This document shows, in pieces, positions 18,012 to 27,408 of a DNA stretch of 64,000 bases (its first letter is position 1; the number at the start of each line of letters is the position of its first letter). The notes beneath the pieces are model-generated. The model searched no databases and was not told where the DNA came from. It worked only from the letters and a program-made list of their open reading frames with translations. The DNA is from CADEDH01 sp047974625 (GTDB taxonomy: Bacteria > Actinomycetota > Acidimicrobiia > Acidimicrobiales > SZUA-35): positions 62,001-126,000 of the forward strand of contig JBKECK010000054.1 in assembly GCA_047974625.1 (NCBI GenBank), in the 5' to 3' direction. The translations under genes were made by a program, and so were the position numbers.

Positions 18012-19273
18012 TCTGGTCTCCCGTCTCGTGGCAGGTGGGCCCGGACCGCCCAACCCCGGTCGCCGTCGGGACCCACCTCGACGGTCCCGCCGTGCAGGGC
18101 GGCCCGGTCCCGGACCCCCATGACCCCGTGCCCGGTCCCGGACCCGGCCCCGGTCGGTTCGCCCCGGTCGGTGACCGCCACGGTGATGAGGTCGGCGCCC
18201 ACGTCGATCGCGACGGTGGCCGCGGACGCCGAGGAGTGCTTCACCACGTTGGTGAGGGCCTCCTGGACGATCCGGTAGACCGACACGTCGAGCGAGGCCG
18301 GCACCCCTTCGAGGTCCCCGTCGACCTCCACGGTCACCTCGAGGGGGAAGGTGTCGACCAACCGGTCCAGGTGCCGCAGCGAGGGTACGGGGGCCCGGTG
18401 GGCGCCGTCCCCGCTGTCGCTGCCCCGGCGCAGGAACCCGAGGAGGCGGTGGAGCTCGTCGACGGCGTCCCGGCCGCTCTGCTCGATGTGGTGCAGCGAG
18501 GCGGCCGCGGCGGCCGGGTCGGCGTCGATCACCTGGCGGGCGGCGCCGGCGTGCACCGTCATCGTGGCCACATGGTGGGCTACGACGTCGTGGAGCTCCC
18601 GGGCGATCCGGACCCGTTCGTCCACCACGGCCGCCTGGGCCATGGCCTCCCGTTGGGCCAGGAGCTGCTGGTTGGACGCCGCCAACCGGTCGGTCAGGCG
18701 GGTCGAGTGGCGGACCAGGACGGCGGCGGCCAGGCCGGCCCCGGTCAGGAGCAGGGCCTCCACCGTGGAGGCGAGCGAGGACAGGTCGGGAAGGGCGGTA
18801 CCGGCTTGGATGGCCTCGGTCAGGCTCCGGTTGACCGCGTACAGGGGACCCGTGGCCACCGCCGACACGGTGAGGGCGGTGATCGCCACCGGCAGGATCC
18901 GGTGGGCGGCCAGGGCGGCCCAGAAAGCGGCGATGGTGACCATCAGGACGGTGGCCGCCTGGGAGGCGATCAGGATCGGGTAGCGGGTGTGGAGGACGAG
19001 GACGGCGGCCGACACCCCCACGAACCCGGCCCGGGGCCACCACCGGCGGGTGGCCAGGAAGCCGACGCCGACCAGGCCCACCGCCGCGGCCAGGCCCAGC
19101 GAATCGTCCGACCGGTAGAGGGCGAACTGGTAGGCCCGGCTACCCGGGGGGAGGGCGTCGAGCTGGGCCCGGACACTGAGGTAGCTGCCGGTGAGCCAGG
19201 CCACCAGGGCGGCCAGCATGGCCAACTCCAGGCCGGTCACCAGGCGGCCCCGGAGCACTGGGGGGCTGGTCAC
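18008..19273 (-). CDS. Sensor histidine kinase (HisKA_3/DUF4118-like topology)
   Basis: The 421-residue kinase has about six hydrophobic segments in residues 10-180, then a coiled region, the HisKA_3 motif ARELHDVVAHHVATM and an ATP-binding domain (EALTNVVKHSS, TGHGVMGVRDRAALHGG). GTG 19273 overlaps the lipoprotein stop (GTGA), and its own stop overlaps the regulator start (ATGA). It lacks a periplasmic domain, so the preceding lipoprotein is a good candidate for the extracellular sensing subunit. Confidence 0.9.
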   Translation of the reverse strand: MTSPPVLRGRLVTGLELAMLAALVAWLTGSYLSVRAQLDALPPGSRAYQFALYRSDDSLGLAAAVGLVGVGFLATRRWWPRAGFVGVSAAVLVLHTRYPILIASQAATVLMVTIAAFWAALAAHRILPVAITALTVSAVATGPLYAVNRSLTEAIQAGTALPDLSSLASTVEALLLTGAGLAAAVLVRHSTRLTDRLAASNQQLLAQREAMAQAAVVDERVRIARELHDVVAHHVATMTVHAGAARQVIDADPAAAAASLHHIEQSGRDAVDELHRLLGFLRRGSDSGDGAHRAPVPSLRHLDRLVDTFPLEVTVEVDGDLEGVPASLDVSVYRIVQEALTNVVKHSSASAATVAIDVGADLITVAVTDRGEPTGAGSGTGHGVMGVRDRAALHGGTVEVGPDGDRGWAVRAHLPRDGRPE

Positions 19274-20583
19274 GGTGCCTCCACCGCGGCCACGGCCAGG
19301 GCTTCGAGATCGGGTTGGTCACCGTCGAGGCCGATGAACCAGTACTGGTGGACGCCGGTCCCGTCGGCCACTCGGACCACCTCGACGGCCAGGTCGGTGG
19401 GGAGGCCTCCGGCCACCGGCCGAACCGTGGCCTCCAGCACCGCCAGGTCGTGGCCGCCCACGGTGACGGTTCCGGACCGCGCGGAGACGAGTTCCAGGGC
19501 GCGGGGCTCTCCCGATGGTTCGCAGCTGAACGGGGTCTCGGCCAAGGTGGCCACCGCCGCGGACGCCGCGGCCTCGTCGGGGACGACCCAGCCGGTGTAG
19601 CCCATGTTGCTCGGTTGGGCGGTCACGTTCCACGACGGCCCGTTGACGCCGACGACGGCGCCGTCGACCGCCCAGTCCGTGCCGCAATTGGCGAAACCGA
19701 AACCGGGGTCGGTGGGGGACGCCGTGGCGTAGCCCTCGTGGAGCCGGTACCGGTCAGTAGGCAGGACCATCGTGGCCGCCCCCGTCCGGAGACGGTCGAC
19801 GACGGCGTCGAGGTCCGGGTCCCGTTCCGGGGTGAGGGGGCCGAGGCCCTGCTGGTGGTCGTAGATCCGGGCGGCCACCGCGTCCTGGTCGGCGGGACCG
19901 AACCGGTCCGCCATCCCGGTGGCGTGGACGGTGGTGACCATGACCCCGGTCCGGTAGACGACCTCGGTGCTGGTCAGCTCACCGACGGCGGAACGGGCCC
20001 CGAACCGGGTGGCGACGGCGCCCGGGGCCGGTACCGGCGGTTCCGTCCGTTCACCCGCGGGGAGGTCGGTCACGATCTCCCCGATGCCCAACCCGCTCCA
20101 CGAGGACGAGGTCGCCGCCCACCGGGCCTCGGCGCAGGCCGGGTCGATGTCGGTCGTGGTCGCCACGGCCTCGTCGGCGGCCGCCTCGTCCGGGTACACG
20201 GCCACCGAGACCTGGACGACCTCGAAGGACCCGTCCCGGACCGAGGCGGCCGTGGTCAAGGCCGAGGGGTCCACCTGGGGACAGGGCGGGCCGATGAAGA
20301 CCAGGGGGACGGTCAGCCGGGTGATCCCGTCACCCCCCACCACCTCGTCGGCCCGGTAGGGCAGCAGCTCGATCACCAACGAGCCCGGTCCAAGCTCTGC
20401 GGCCACCCCCTCGGCCGTGCCGGGTCCAGTGGAGGGAGTGGCGGAGGGGGTGGCGGAACCGGGTGCGGTGGGACGCGGGTCGGATCGGCCCGGTTCGGCC
20501 CCGGCCGGGTCCGTGCCCTCTGACGGGGCTGAACAACCCACCAGGAGCAACCAGAGCAGGGCCACGCTCCAAACCCGGACCAT
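19270..20583 (-). CDS. Lipoprotein linked to a two-component system
   Basis: The 437-residue protein begins with a short charged region and hydrophobic segment ending in the lipobox LLLVGC (cysteine near residue 17), followed by a Thr/Pro-rich linker and an extracellular domain of about 370 residues. The domain contains two similar halves, each with a cysteine and a KxxAxxAV-like helix; I do not recognise it. ATG 20583 was chosen because it gives the signal peptide directly and has TAGGCT 7 nt upstream. It is translationally coupled to the kinase (GTGA), suggesting a role as extracytoplasmic sensor or target of the system. Confidence 0.75.
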   Translation of the reverse strand: MVRVWSVALLWLLLVGCSAPSEGTDPAGAEPGRSDPRPTAPGSATPSATPSTGPGTAEGVAAELGPGSLVIELLPYRADEVVGGDGITRLTVPLVFIGPPCPQVDPSALTTAASVRDGSFEVVQVSVAVYPDEAAADEAVATTTDIDPACAEARWAATSSSWSGLGIGEIVTDLPAGERTEPPVPAPGAVATRFGARSAVGELTSTEVVYRTGVMVTTVHATGMADRFGPADQDAVAARIYDHQQGLGPLTPERDPDLDAVVDRLRTGAATMVLPTDRYRLHEGYATASPTDPGFGFANCGTDWAVDGAVVGVNGPSWNVTAQPSNMGYTGWVVPDEAAASAAVATLAETPFSCEPSGEPRALELVSARSGTVTVGGHDLAVLEATVRPVAGGLPTDLAVEVVRVADGTGVHQYWFIGLDGDQPDLEALAVAAVEAP

Positions 20584-20590
20584 CCGGTTG

Positions 20591-20596
20591 AGCCTA
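20591..20596 (-). promoter_or_regulatory. Putative -10 element TAGGCT, lipoprotein operon
   Basis: TAGGCT on the minus strand lies 7 nt before ATG 20583, with no Shine-Dalgarno sequence. It would drive the lipoprotein-kinase-regulator operon. Confidence 0.45.
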
Positions 20597-20769
20597 GCGG
20601 ACGGGCCATACACCCTAAGGGGGCCGACGGAGGCCATCGGCGCCGACATCCGGCGCCAGTCGGTGTCTTCGGGGGTGGTCCGGCCTACCGGTTCCGACCC
20701 GTTCCTCGTTGGTGGACCTCACCGTAGGAAGCGGGTTCGTCGCCGAGCATCGGTCGCGTCGCCGATCCG

Positions 20770-20795
20770 CCGTCTCCCTCTCGAGAGGGAGACGG
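20770..20795. promoter_or_regulatory. 26-bp perfect palindrome
   Basis: The sequence reads identically on both strands for 26 bp, centred on CTCGAG. It lies 64 bp upstream of the luciferase-like gene start (20860) and between two divergently oriented genes. A loop-free palindrome is more typical of a dimeric regulator's binding site than of a terminator. Confidence 0.75.
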
Positions 20796-20859
20796 TCTAA
20801 CCCTGGAGGGACGGTGGCGCTTGACGCCCGGCCCGTCCCGGCTGCCAGACTCGGGGTTC

Positions 20860-21891
20860 ATGCACCCCGAGCTTGGTTTCTACACATTGGCCGGCGCCCC
20901 TGAATCCCCCCGGGAGCTCCTCGACGAGGTGGTGGAAGGCGAGCGTCTCGGCTTCGGTGCCGCCTTCATCTCCGAACGGTTCAACGTCAAGGAGGCCTGC
21001 ACCCTGTCGGGGGCGGCCGGGGCGGTGTCCAACGAGCTGCGCATCATCACCGGGGCCACCAACCACAACACCCGGCACCCGGTGGTCACCGCCGCCTACG
21101 CCTCGACCATGCACTTCCTGACCGAGGGGCGATTCACCCTCGGCCTCGGCCGCGGCATCGCCCGCTCCACCAGGGCCCTCGGTCTCGATCCGGTGACCAC
21201 CGCGGCCATGGAGGACTTCGCCCAGCTCATGCGCCGCCTGTGGCACGGGGAGACCATCGTCGACCACGACGGCCCCGCCGGGTCGTGGCCGGTGCTCCGC
21301 CTCGATCCCCGCTTCGACGAGGACATCCCCCTCGGCCTGGTCGCCTTCGGTCCCAACTCCCTGGCCCTCGGGGGCCGGGCTTTCGACGACGTGATCCTCC
21401 ACACCTTCTTCACCGACGAGACCCTGGTCCGGTGCGTGACCACGGTGAAGGAGGCGGCCGAGCGGGCCGGCCGTGACCCCGCGTCGGTCCGGGTGTGGTC
21501 ATGCTACGCCACCATCGCCGACCACTTCGACGAACCCGTCCGACTCAAGAAGACGGTGGGCCGGCTCGCCACCTACCTGCAGGCCTACGGCGACCTGATG
21601 GTCGAGACCAACCGGTGGGACCCGGCCGTGCTCGAACGGTTCCGGGCCGACGAGGTGGTCCGCTCCGTACCCGGCGCCATCGACGGGGTGGCCACCACCA
21701 CCCAGCTCGAGCACATCGCCACCCTTATCCCCGACGAATGGCTGGCCCCGGCCGCCACCGGTACCCCAGACCGGTGCGCGGCCGCGGTGCGCCGCCAGAT
21801 CGATCTGGGTGCCGACGGGGTCATCATGCACGGGGCCGCCCCCCGGGACCTGGCCGACGTGATCAAGGCCTACGGCACCACCGGTCCCTGA
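20860..21891 (+). CDS. Luciferase-like (F420-type) oxidoreductase
   Basis: The 343-residue protein has the TIM-barrel pattern of luciferase-like monooxygenases: an early GFYTLAGAPESPRELLDEV, a non-prolyl cis-peptide region around FTLGLGRGIARST, and ADGVIMHG near the end. Actinobacterial members of this subfamily normally use coenzyme F420. ATG 20860 was chosen; CAGACT lies 8 nt upstream and TTGACG 19 nt before that, forming a promoter. A TTG start 13 codons upstream would overlap this -35 and is less likely. The 26-bp palindrome just upstream may control it. Confidence 0.8.
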   Translation: MHPELGFYTLAGAPESPRELLDEVVEGERLGFGAAFISERFNVKEACTLSGAAGAVSNELRIITGATNHNTRHPVVTAAYASTMHFLTEGRFTLGLGRGIARSTRALGLDPVTTAAMEDFAQLMRRLWHGETIVDHDGPAGSWPVLRLDPRFDEDIPLGLVAFGPNSLALGGRAFDDVILHTFFTDETLVRCVTTVKEAAERAGRDPASVRVWSCYATIADHFDEPVRLKKTVGRLATYLQAYGDLMVETNRWDPAVLERFRADEVVRSVPGAIDGVATTTQLEHIATLIPDEWLAPAATGTPDRCAAAVRRQIDLGADGVIMHGAAPRDLADVIKAYGTTGP

Positions 21892-21938
21892 TCCGGCGGC
21901 CCCACGCCCGCCGGGCCCGGGGCCGGGGAGTCAGGGCC

Positions 21939-22763
21939 TCATCGGTGCCGTCGGAGCAGGACCTGTTGGGCCACCGAGGCCACCACCCGGCCGGTGCCGT
22001 CACGGATGGTGCCGGTGGCCAGGCCGCGGGCGTGGCCGGTCACGGCGGCCCGCAGCTCGGTGAGTAGCCAGCCGTTCACGTCCACCGGCCCGTGGAACCA
22101 GACACTGTGGTCCAGGGTGACCGACTGGCGGGCCCCGTCGACGTCGAGGTCGGGGTGGGGCTGGCGGGCGGCCCGGGTGGGCCCGTGGTCGCTCAGGTAG
22201 GCCAGGCACTGGAGGTGCAGCAGGGGGTCGTCGGGCACCCGGCGCCGGGCCCGGGACCAGGCCCGGGTGGGGGCGCCTGGGGCGGAATCCGGGGGCACGT
22301 CCCGGGCGTCGAACCAGGGGCTGTCGTAGCGCCCGGCCGGTAGACCCTCGGGCCCGGCTACCCCGTCGGGGGGCTCCGGTTCCCAGGCCGGGCCGTCCTC
22401 GGGGTCGTGGAAATCGGCGGTGAGGACCAGGGTCGGGGTCGGGGTCGGGTCCCCGCGGCCCGGCCGGACCTGGGCGGCGGTGACCCGCCGGGTGGAGAAG
22501 CTGGCGCCGTCACGGGTCCGTTCCACCGTGTAGTGGATGGGTGCGCCCGGCACCCCGGCGGCCAGGAACGAGGCGTGGACGGCCCGGACCGGCCGTGGGC
22601 CGGCCACCGTTTGTTGAGCGGCCCGGGTGGCCTGTCCGAGGAACAGGCCACCGAACACCCGGGGCCGCTCGGCCGGGTGTGAACCGGTGAACCGGTCCGG
22701 TCCCACCGGGTCGAGGGCTAGGCGGTCGATCAGGTCGAGCTGGGCGCCGACCGCGCCGGTCAC
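21939..22763 (-). CDS. Acyl-CoA thioesterase (TesB-like)
   Basis: The 274-residue protein is a double hot-dog thioesterase. The first half has RVFGGLFLGQATRAAQQTV, and the second carries the conserved LDHSVWFHGPVD segment, whose aspartate is the expected catalytic residue. It would release free fatty acid from acyl-CoA in the cytosol. GTG 22763 overlaps the stop of the upstream gene as GTGA, so the two are co-translated. The gene is convergent with the luciferase-like gene across 47 bp. Confidence 0.85.
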   Translation of the reverse strand: MTGAVGAQLDLIDRLALDPVGPDRFTGSHPAERPRVFGGLFLGQATRAAQQTVAGPRPVRAVHASFLAAGVPGAPIHYTVERTRDGASFSTRRVTAAQVRPGRGDPTPTPTLVLTADFHDPEDGPAWEPEPPDGVAGPEGLPAGRYDSPWFDARDVPPDSAPGAPTRAWSRARRRVPDDPLLHLQCLAYLSDHGPTRAARQPHPDLDVDGARQSVTLDHSVWFHGPVDVNGWLLTELRAAVTGHARGLATGTIRDGTGRVVASVAQQVLLRRHR

Positions 22764-23785
22764 GTGAGGTCGGGGCCGACGGGACGGCCGTCCACGATCT
22801 GGTCGAGGTATTCGCTCATGCCGATGCCGTCGAGACCATTGCACCGGTAGCGGGTCATGGCCTCGGTGATCCGGGTCATCAGCTCGTTGCCCTCCGGATC
22901 CCGCCGGCGGTTCCGCAGGGGAATGAGGGAGATGACCTCGCCGGTGACCTCGTAGTGGTCGTGGTCGGTGGTCACCGTGGCCCGCATCCCGGTCTGGTAC
23001 CCGTCGTCGTCCCAGTCTGACTCGATCCGGCACTCCCGGATCAGGTGGTACTCGTCGCCGACCAGCACCATCCCGCCGGGCCGCCCTCCGACGACGGAGA
23101 TCATCATGGCGAACTCGTCGGAGAACGTCATCGGCAGCCACCGGTACCACTCGATCGCCTGCCAGTAGCGGGGACCCCACGACTTGTCCCGCAGGCCCAG
23201 CCCATCCAGGGTGATCGTCTCCCCACCCACGGTGATCGTTCCGGTGACGGTGCAGTGCTGCTCGTAGTGGGCCTTGGCGAACGACTGCTCGGCGTCGAGA
23301 TCGGGCTCGGTGCCGTCCTCGTAGCTGGGTTTGCCGCCGTACATCGGGGACACACCCCGGTAGTCGAGTTCGACGGTGCACTGTTCCCACGGGTTGTTCC
23401 GAAACGCCTGGCGGGGCTCGGCCATCTCCGTCGGGTCGGTGAGCACGCAGACCCGGCCCGAGTAGCGGACCCGGAGGTGCTTGAACGGCTCGACCACCTC
23501 GATGGACAGGCCACCGGCCTCCATCTTGTCGTTGCTGTCGATCTCGGGTTTGGCGTAGACGAACCCGACCCGGCGCACCCCGTCGACCGGGGGTAGGTAG
23601 AGGCACACGGTCATCTCGGCGTAGCCCTCGTTGACCCGGTTGCCGATCCGGAACCAGCCGCCCACCCCCCGTTCGGCGTCGAACCCGTTGAGGTACATCG
23701 ATTCGTTGTAGTTGGGGACCGGATCCGGTTCGTGAGGGTACTCGTCGGCCGGTTCAAGGACGGTGATGATCTTGCCGCTGCTCAC
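22760..23785 (-). CDS. Conserved protein of unknown function (DUF7064/7065-like)
   Basis: The 341-residue protein begins SSGKIITVLEPADEYPHEPD and has the segments ESMYLNGFDAERGVGGWFR and GLGLRDKSWGPRYW. I associate these with actinobacterial proteins having an AttH/CrtC (hydratase-like, lipocalin-type) two-domain architecture, of unknown activity. There is no signal peptide. GTG 23785 has TACGGT 7 nt upstream; open sequence beyond it is opposite the neighbouring gene. It is coupled to the TesB-like thioesterase by a GTGA overlap, hinting at acyl-CoA or terpenoid metabolism. Confidence 0.7.
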   Translation of the reverse strand: MSSGKIITVLEPADEYPHEPDPVPNYNESMYLNGFDAERGVGGWFRIGNRVNEGYAEMTVCLYLPPVDGVRRVGFVYAKPEIDSNDKMEAGGLSIEVVEPFKHLRVRYSGRVCVLTDPTEMAEPRQAFRNNPWEQCTVELDYRGVSPMYGGKPSYEDGTEPDLDAEQSFAKAHYEQHCTVTGTITVGGETITLDGLGLRDKSWGPRYWQAIEWYRWLPMTFSDEFAMMISVVGGRPGGMVLVGDEYHLIRECRIESDWDDDGYQTGMRATVTTDHDHYEVTGEVISLIPLRNRRRDPEGNELMTRITEAMTRYRCNGLDGIGMSEYLDQIVDGRPVGPDLT

Positions 23786-23792
23786 CCGACCG

Positions 23793-23798
23793 ACCGTA
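23793..23798 (-). promoter_or_regulatory. Putative -10 element TACGGT
   Basis: Minus-strand TACGGT lies 7 nt before GTG 23785. The divergent gene on the other side has CAGACT (23860-23865) at the same 7-nt distance from ATG 23873. Confidence 0.5.
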
Positions 23799-23872
23799 CC
23801 CGGCCCGCACCACCCGCACCGAAACAGTCGGTCGCTCGACGCCCACCCGCCCGGCGGGACAGACTCATGGCG

Positions 23873-25672
23873 ATGACCAGCGACGATCAGATCCGCTACT
23901 GGACCGCGAGCCGGGTGGAGCTCCGGGCGGCCGGGTTCGACCCCGACGCGGCCCGACGCCTCGAACTGCTCACCACGGTGGCCAGCCCGTTCACCAACGC
24001 CCATCGTTGCAACAACCGGGTGGAGCGGGTGGCCGAACTGGTCATGGCCGCCCTGGCCGACGCCGGCGGCCAAGGCCTGATCGTGGGCACACCGGCGGTG
24101 TCCGACGCCCTCACCCAGGGCACCCCGAACGCCGGCTACAGCCTGGTGTCGCGGGACGTCATCGCCGACTGTGTCGAGATCGGGCACCGAGCCCACCACG
24201 CCAACTCGATGATCGTCATCTCCGGCTGCGACAAGGTGGGCGCCGCGGCCATGATGCCCCTGGCCCGCACCAACGACGTCGGACTGGTGATCTACCCCGG
24301 TACCGCCTCCCCGGGGGCCGTCGACGTGGAGCCCTGGGCGGCCAAGGGCAACAACCTGACGATCCTCGACTACGCCGAGGCTCGGGCCGCCCTCGAAGCC
24401 GGGCGGATCAGCCGGGACGAACTGGACCGGATCGAGCGGGCGATCATGCCCGGCAGCGGAACGTGCGGGGCCATGTTCACCGCCAACACGATGGCCTCCA
24501 TCACCGAGGCCATCGGCATGATGCTCCCCCGCGGCGCCTCCTATCCGGCCGACCGGGACGCCGCCAGCGACGTCCACGACGACGTCAAGGCCCAGGTCAC
24601 GGCCTCGGTGGCCGCCCTGCAACGCCTCCACGCCGACAACATCCGACCCCGCGACATCATGACCATGGAGGCCTTCGAGACCGCCATCACCGTGGCCTAC
24701 GCCCTCGGCGGCTCCACCAACCTCTACCTCCATCTGATGGCCATCGCCCGCGACGCTCGAGTGCCGCTCACCATCGAACGGATCCAGACCGTCGGTGAAC
24801 GGGTCCCGCTGATCACCAACCTCCAACCCCACGGCCCGTACTCGATGGTGGCCCTCCACACGGTCGGTGGCCTACCGGTGGTGATGCGGGAGCTCCTGGA
24901 CGCCGGCCTGCTCCACGGCGACGCCCTCACCGTGACCGGTCGCACCGTGGCCGAGAACCTGGCGGACGCCCCCACCCTGGCCGACCTCGACCGCGGGGGC
25001 GGCCAGGACGTGGTCCGACCGGTGTCGGCGCCCCTGGCCGGGGCCGACCATCACATCAGCGTCCTCAGCGGCAACCTCGCCCCCGAGAGCTGCCTGCTCA
25101 AGCTGAGCGGCAAGACCCTGGAGCGGGGCGAGTTCCGGGGCCCGGCCCGGGTGTTCGACTCCGAGGCCGAGGCCATGGACGCCATCCGGGCCGACCGGAT
25201 CGTGCCCGGCGACGTGGTCGTGGTCCGCAACGTCGGTCCCGTCGGCGGGCCCGGCATGCCCGAGATGGTGATGCTCACCGTCCAGCTCCAGGGCCGCGGT
25301 CTCGGCGGTGACGTGGCCCTCATCACCGACGGGAGGTTCTCCGGCGTGTCGCACGGGATCCTCATCGGCCACATCGCTCCCGAGGCGGCCCGGGGAGGCC
25401 CCCTGGCCGCCGTCCACGAGGGCGACACCATCATCATCGACCCGGGCGGTCGGACCCTGTCGGTCGACCTGCCCGACGAGGAGATCCGGAGTCGTCTGGA
25501 CGCCTGGAAGGCACCCCCGCTCGACATCGCCCCCGGGTCGGCGCGCGACAAGTACGTCCGCCTGGTCGCCTCGGCCCACCACGGGTGCGTGGTGGGCGGG
25601 CCGACCACCCCGCCGACCCCACCCCCGGGCCTGGTCACCGCCGATCGGTCCCGTCGGGAGCCGACGCCGTGA
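23873..25672 (+). CDS. IlvD/Edd-family dehydratase
   Basis: The roughly 599-residue protein belongs to the dihydroxyacid dehydratase/6-phosphogluconate dehydratase family. Candidate iron-sulfur cysteines lie in HRCNNR, SGCDK and GTCGAMFTANTM. The family hallmark LGGSTNLYLHL and the C-terminal swivel segment GGDVALITDGRFSG are present. A second IlvD for valine biosynthesis is not in the window, and the N-terminus is divergent, so a sugar-acid or other hydroxyacid substrate is equally possible. ATG 23873 (CAGACT 7 nt upstream) is preferred; ATG 23867 adds two residues. Its stop overlaps the next gene's GTG. Confidence 0.8.
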   Translation: MTSDDQIRYWTASRVELRAAGFDPDAARRLELLTTVASPFTNAHRCNNRVERVAELVMAALADAGGQGLIVGTPAVSDALTQGTPNAGYSLVSRDVIADCVEIGHRAHHANSMIVISGCDKVGAAAMMPLARTNDVGLVIYPGTASPGAVDVEPWAAKGNNLTILDYAEARAALEAGRISRDELDRIERAIMPGSGTCGAMFTANTMASITEAIGMMLPRGASYPADRDAASDVHDDVKAQVTASVAALQRLHADNIRPRDIMTMEAFETAITVAYALGGSTNLYLHLMAIARDARVPLTIERIQTVGERVPLITNLQPHGPYSMVALHTVGGLPVVMRELLDAGLLHGDALTVTGRTVAENLADAPTLADLDRGGGQDVVRPVSAPLAGADHHISVLSGNLAPESCLLKLSGKTLERGEFRGPARVFDSEAEAMDAIRADRIVPGDVVVVRNVGPVGGPGMPEMVMLTVQLQGRGLGGDVALITDGRFSGVSHGILIGHIAPEAARGGPLAAVHEGDTIIIDPGGRTLSVDLPDEEIRSRLDAWKAPPLDIAPGSARDKYVRLVASAHHGCVVGGPTTPPTPPPGLVTADRSRREPTP

Positions 25673-27408
25673 CCGCCCCCGCCACCCCCGGATCGGTGTA
25701 CCGCAACATCCCCGACGCGGCCGGGATCAACGCCTTCACCGTCGACGACGAGTTCGACGCCCTCCTCGCCGTCTACCTCGAACCCGACCTGCTGGAGCGG
25801 GTCCGGCCCCGCTTCCGGGAGCTGGGGGAGCTCGTCGGCCGTGAACTGGAGCGGCTGGCCCTCTCGGCCGACCGGAACCCGCCGGTGCTCGAGGTCCGCG
25901 ACCGGACCAGCCGGCCCGTCGACCGGGTGGTCAAACACCCGGACTACGTCGCTCTGGAACGGTATGCGTTCGGGGAGTTCGGCCTGGCCGCCATGTCCCA
26001 TCGGGGTGGGGTGTTCGGCGAGGCCGAGGCCCTGCCGCCCCTGGTCAAGTACGGGCTGGTGTACCTGTTCGTGCAGGCCGAGTTCGGCTTGTGCTGCCCC
26101 CTGTCGATGACCGACTCCCTGACCCGGACCCTGGTCCGGTTCGGCCACCCCGACCTCGTCGACCGCTTCTTCGACCGGCTGACCAGCCAGGACCTCGACG
26201 AGCTCCACCAGGGCGCCATGTTCATGACCGAACAGGAGGCGGGATCCGACGTGGGCGCCATCACCACCGTGGCCCGCCTCGGCGACGACGGCGAATGGCG
26301 GTTGTGGGGCGACAAGTGGTTCTGCTCCAACCCCGACGCCGAGCTGGCCATGGTCCTGGCCCGACCCGAGGGCGGCGACGACGGCACCCGGGGCCTGTCG
26401 TTGTTCCTCCTCCCCCGCCACCGGCCCGACGGTTCCCTCAACTCCAGGCGGATCGTGCGGCTCAAGGACAAACTCGGCACCCGGTCCATGGCCAGTGGAG
26501 AGGTGACCCTCGACGGCGCCGTTGCCTACCTGGTGGGCGACCCGGGCCAGGGGTTCAAACAGATGACCGACATGATGAACATGTCCCGGTTGGCCAACGG
26601 GGTCCGCTCGGCGGGAATGATGCGCCGCTCGGTCAACGAGGCCCGGTTCATCACCGCCAACCGCCACGCCTTCGGCCGTCCTCTGGCCGACCTCCCCCTC
26701 ATGCACCGCCAGGTGGCCAAGCTCGAGACCGCGGCCGAGGAGGGCCGGGCCATGGTCTTCCACACCGCCGAGGTGTTGCGACGGGCCGACGCCGGCGACG
26801 CCGACATGGGCCGGGTCCTGCGGATCCTGACCCCCCTGATCAAGGTCCGGACCTGCCGGGACGCCCGCAAGGTCACCGGTGACCTGATGGAGATCCGGGG
26901 CGGTGTCGGCTACATCGAGGAATGGTCCGACGCCCGGATGGTGCGCGACGCCCACCTCGGGTCGATCTGGGAGGGAACCAGCAACATCGTCGCCCTCGAC
27001 GTGGCCCGGGCCACCCGGCGGGAGGGGGCCCTCGACGCCCTCACCGGCTACCTCCACCGGTTGCTGGACGAGCCTGGCGTCGACGCCGACCTGCGGGCCA
27101 CCCTCGGCCCCCTGGTGGACCGGGCCGCCGGGTTCCTCGCGGCGGTGGCCGGCGACCGTGACGCCGAGATCGACGTGCGCCGGGCGGCCAGCGCCGTCTA
27201 CCACGCCACCGCCGCCGTCTTCCTGGCCTGGGAGGACGCCCGCATCGCCACGGTCGCCCCCGGTCTCGCCGGGCGCCGGGCCCGCCGGGCCTGGGACGTG
27301 ATCGACCACAAGCTCACCGCCCACGACCCCCTCGCCCCCACCGGCTCGTCCGGTCCGGCGCCGACGGCCGGTGGAGCCACGCCCGATCGGCTACAACTGC
27401 GGTCATGA
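25669..27408 (+). CDS. Large acyl-CoA dehydrogenase (AidB-like)
   Basis: The 579-residue protein is an acyl-CoA dehydrogenase of the longer class. It has FMTEQEAGSDVGAITT, a flavin-contact WGDKWFCSN, and the catalytic-base motif SIWEGTSNI with glutamate intact, followed by an extra C-terminal helical domain of about 110 residues. GTG 25669 overlaps the dehydratase stop (GTGA) and the stop overlaps the next ATG (ATGA), so the three genes form one transcriptional unit. Together with the dehydratase it may process a branched hydroxyacid, but no CoA ligase is adjacent. Confidence 0.85.
   Translation: MTAPATPGSVYRNIPDAAGINAFTVDDEFDALLAVYLEPDLLERVRPRFRELGELVGRELERLALSADRNPPVLEVRDRTSRPVDRVVKHPDYVALERYAFGEFGLAAMSHRGGVFGEAEALPPLVKYGLVYLFVQAEFGLCCPLSMTDSLTRTLVRFGHPDLVDRFFDRLTSQDLDELHQGAMFMTEQEAGSDVGAITTVARLGDDGEWRLWGDKWFCSNPDAELAMVLARPEGGDDGTRGLSLFLLPRHRPDGSLNSRRIVRLKDKLGTRSMASGEVTLDGAVAYLVGDPGQGFKQMTDMMNMSRLANGVRSAGMMRRSVNEARFITANRHAFGRPLADLPLMHRQVAKLETAAEEGRAMVFHTAEVLRRADAGDADMGRVLRILTPLIKVRTCRDARKVTGDLMEIRGGVGYIEEWSDARMVRDAHLGSIWEGTSNIVALDVARATRREGALDALTGYLHRLLDEPGVDADLRATLGPLVDRAAGFLAAVAGDRDAEIDVRRAASAVYHATAAVFLAWEDARIATVAPGLAGRRARRAWDVIDHKLTAHDPLAPTGSSGPAPTAGGATPDRLQLRS

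Noticed and set aside
20821..20859. TTG start 13 codons upstream of the luciferase-like gene
   Set aside because: TTGACG there fits a -35 element better and the conserved domain begins at ATG 20860.
21892..21938. Hairpin between convergent luciferase-like and TesB genes
   Set aside because: Only GGCCCC/GGGGCC with a 15-nt loop and no T-tract; such pairs are expected by chance in GC-rich DNA.
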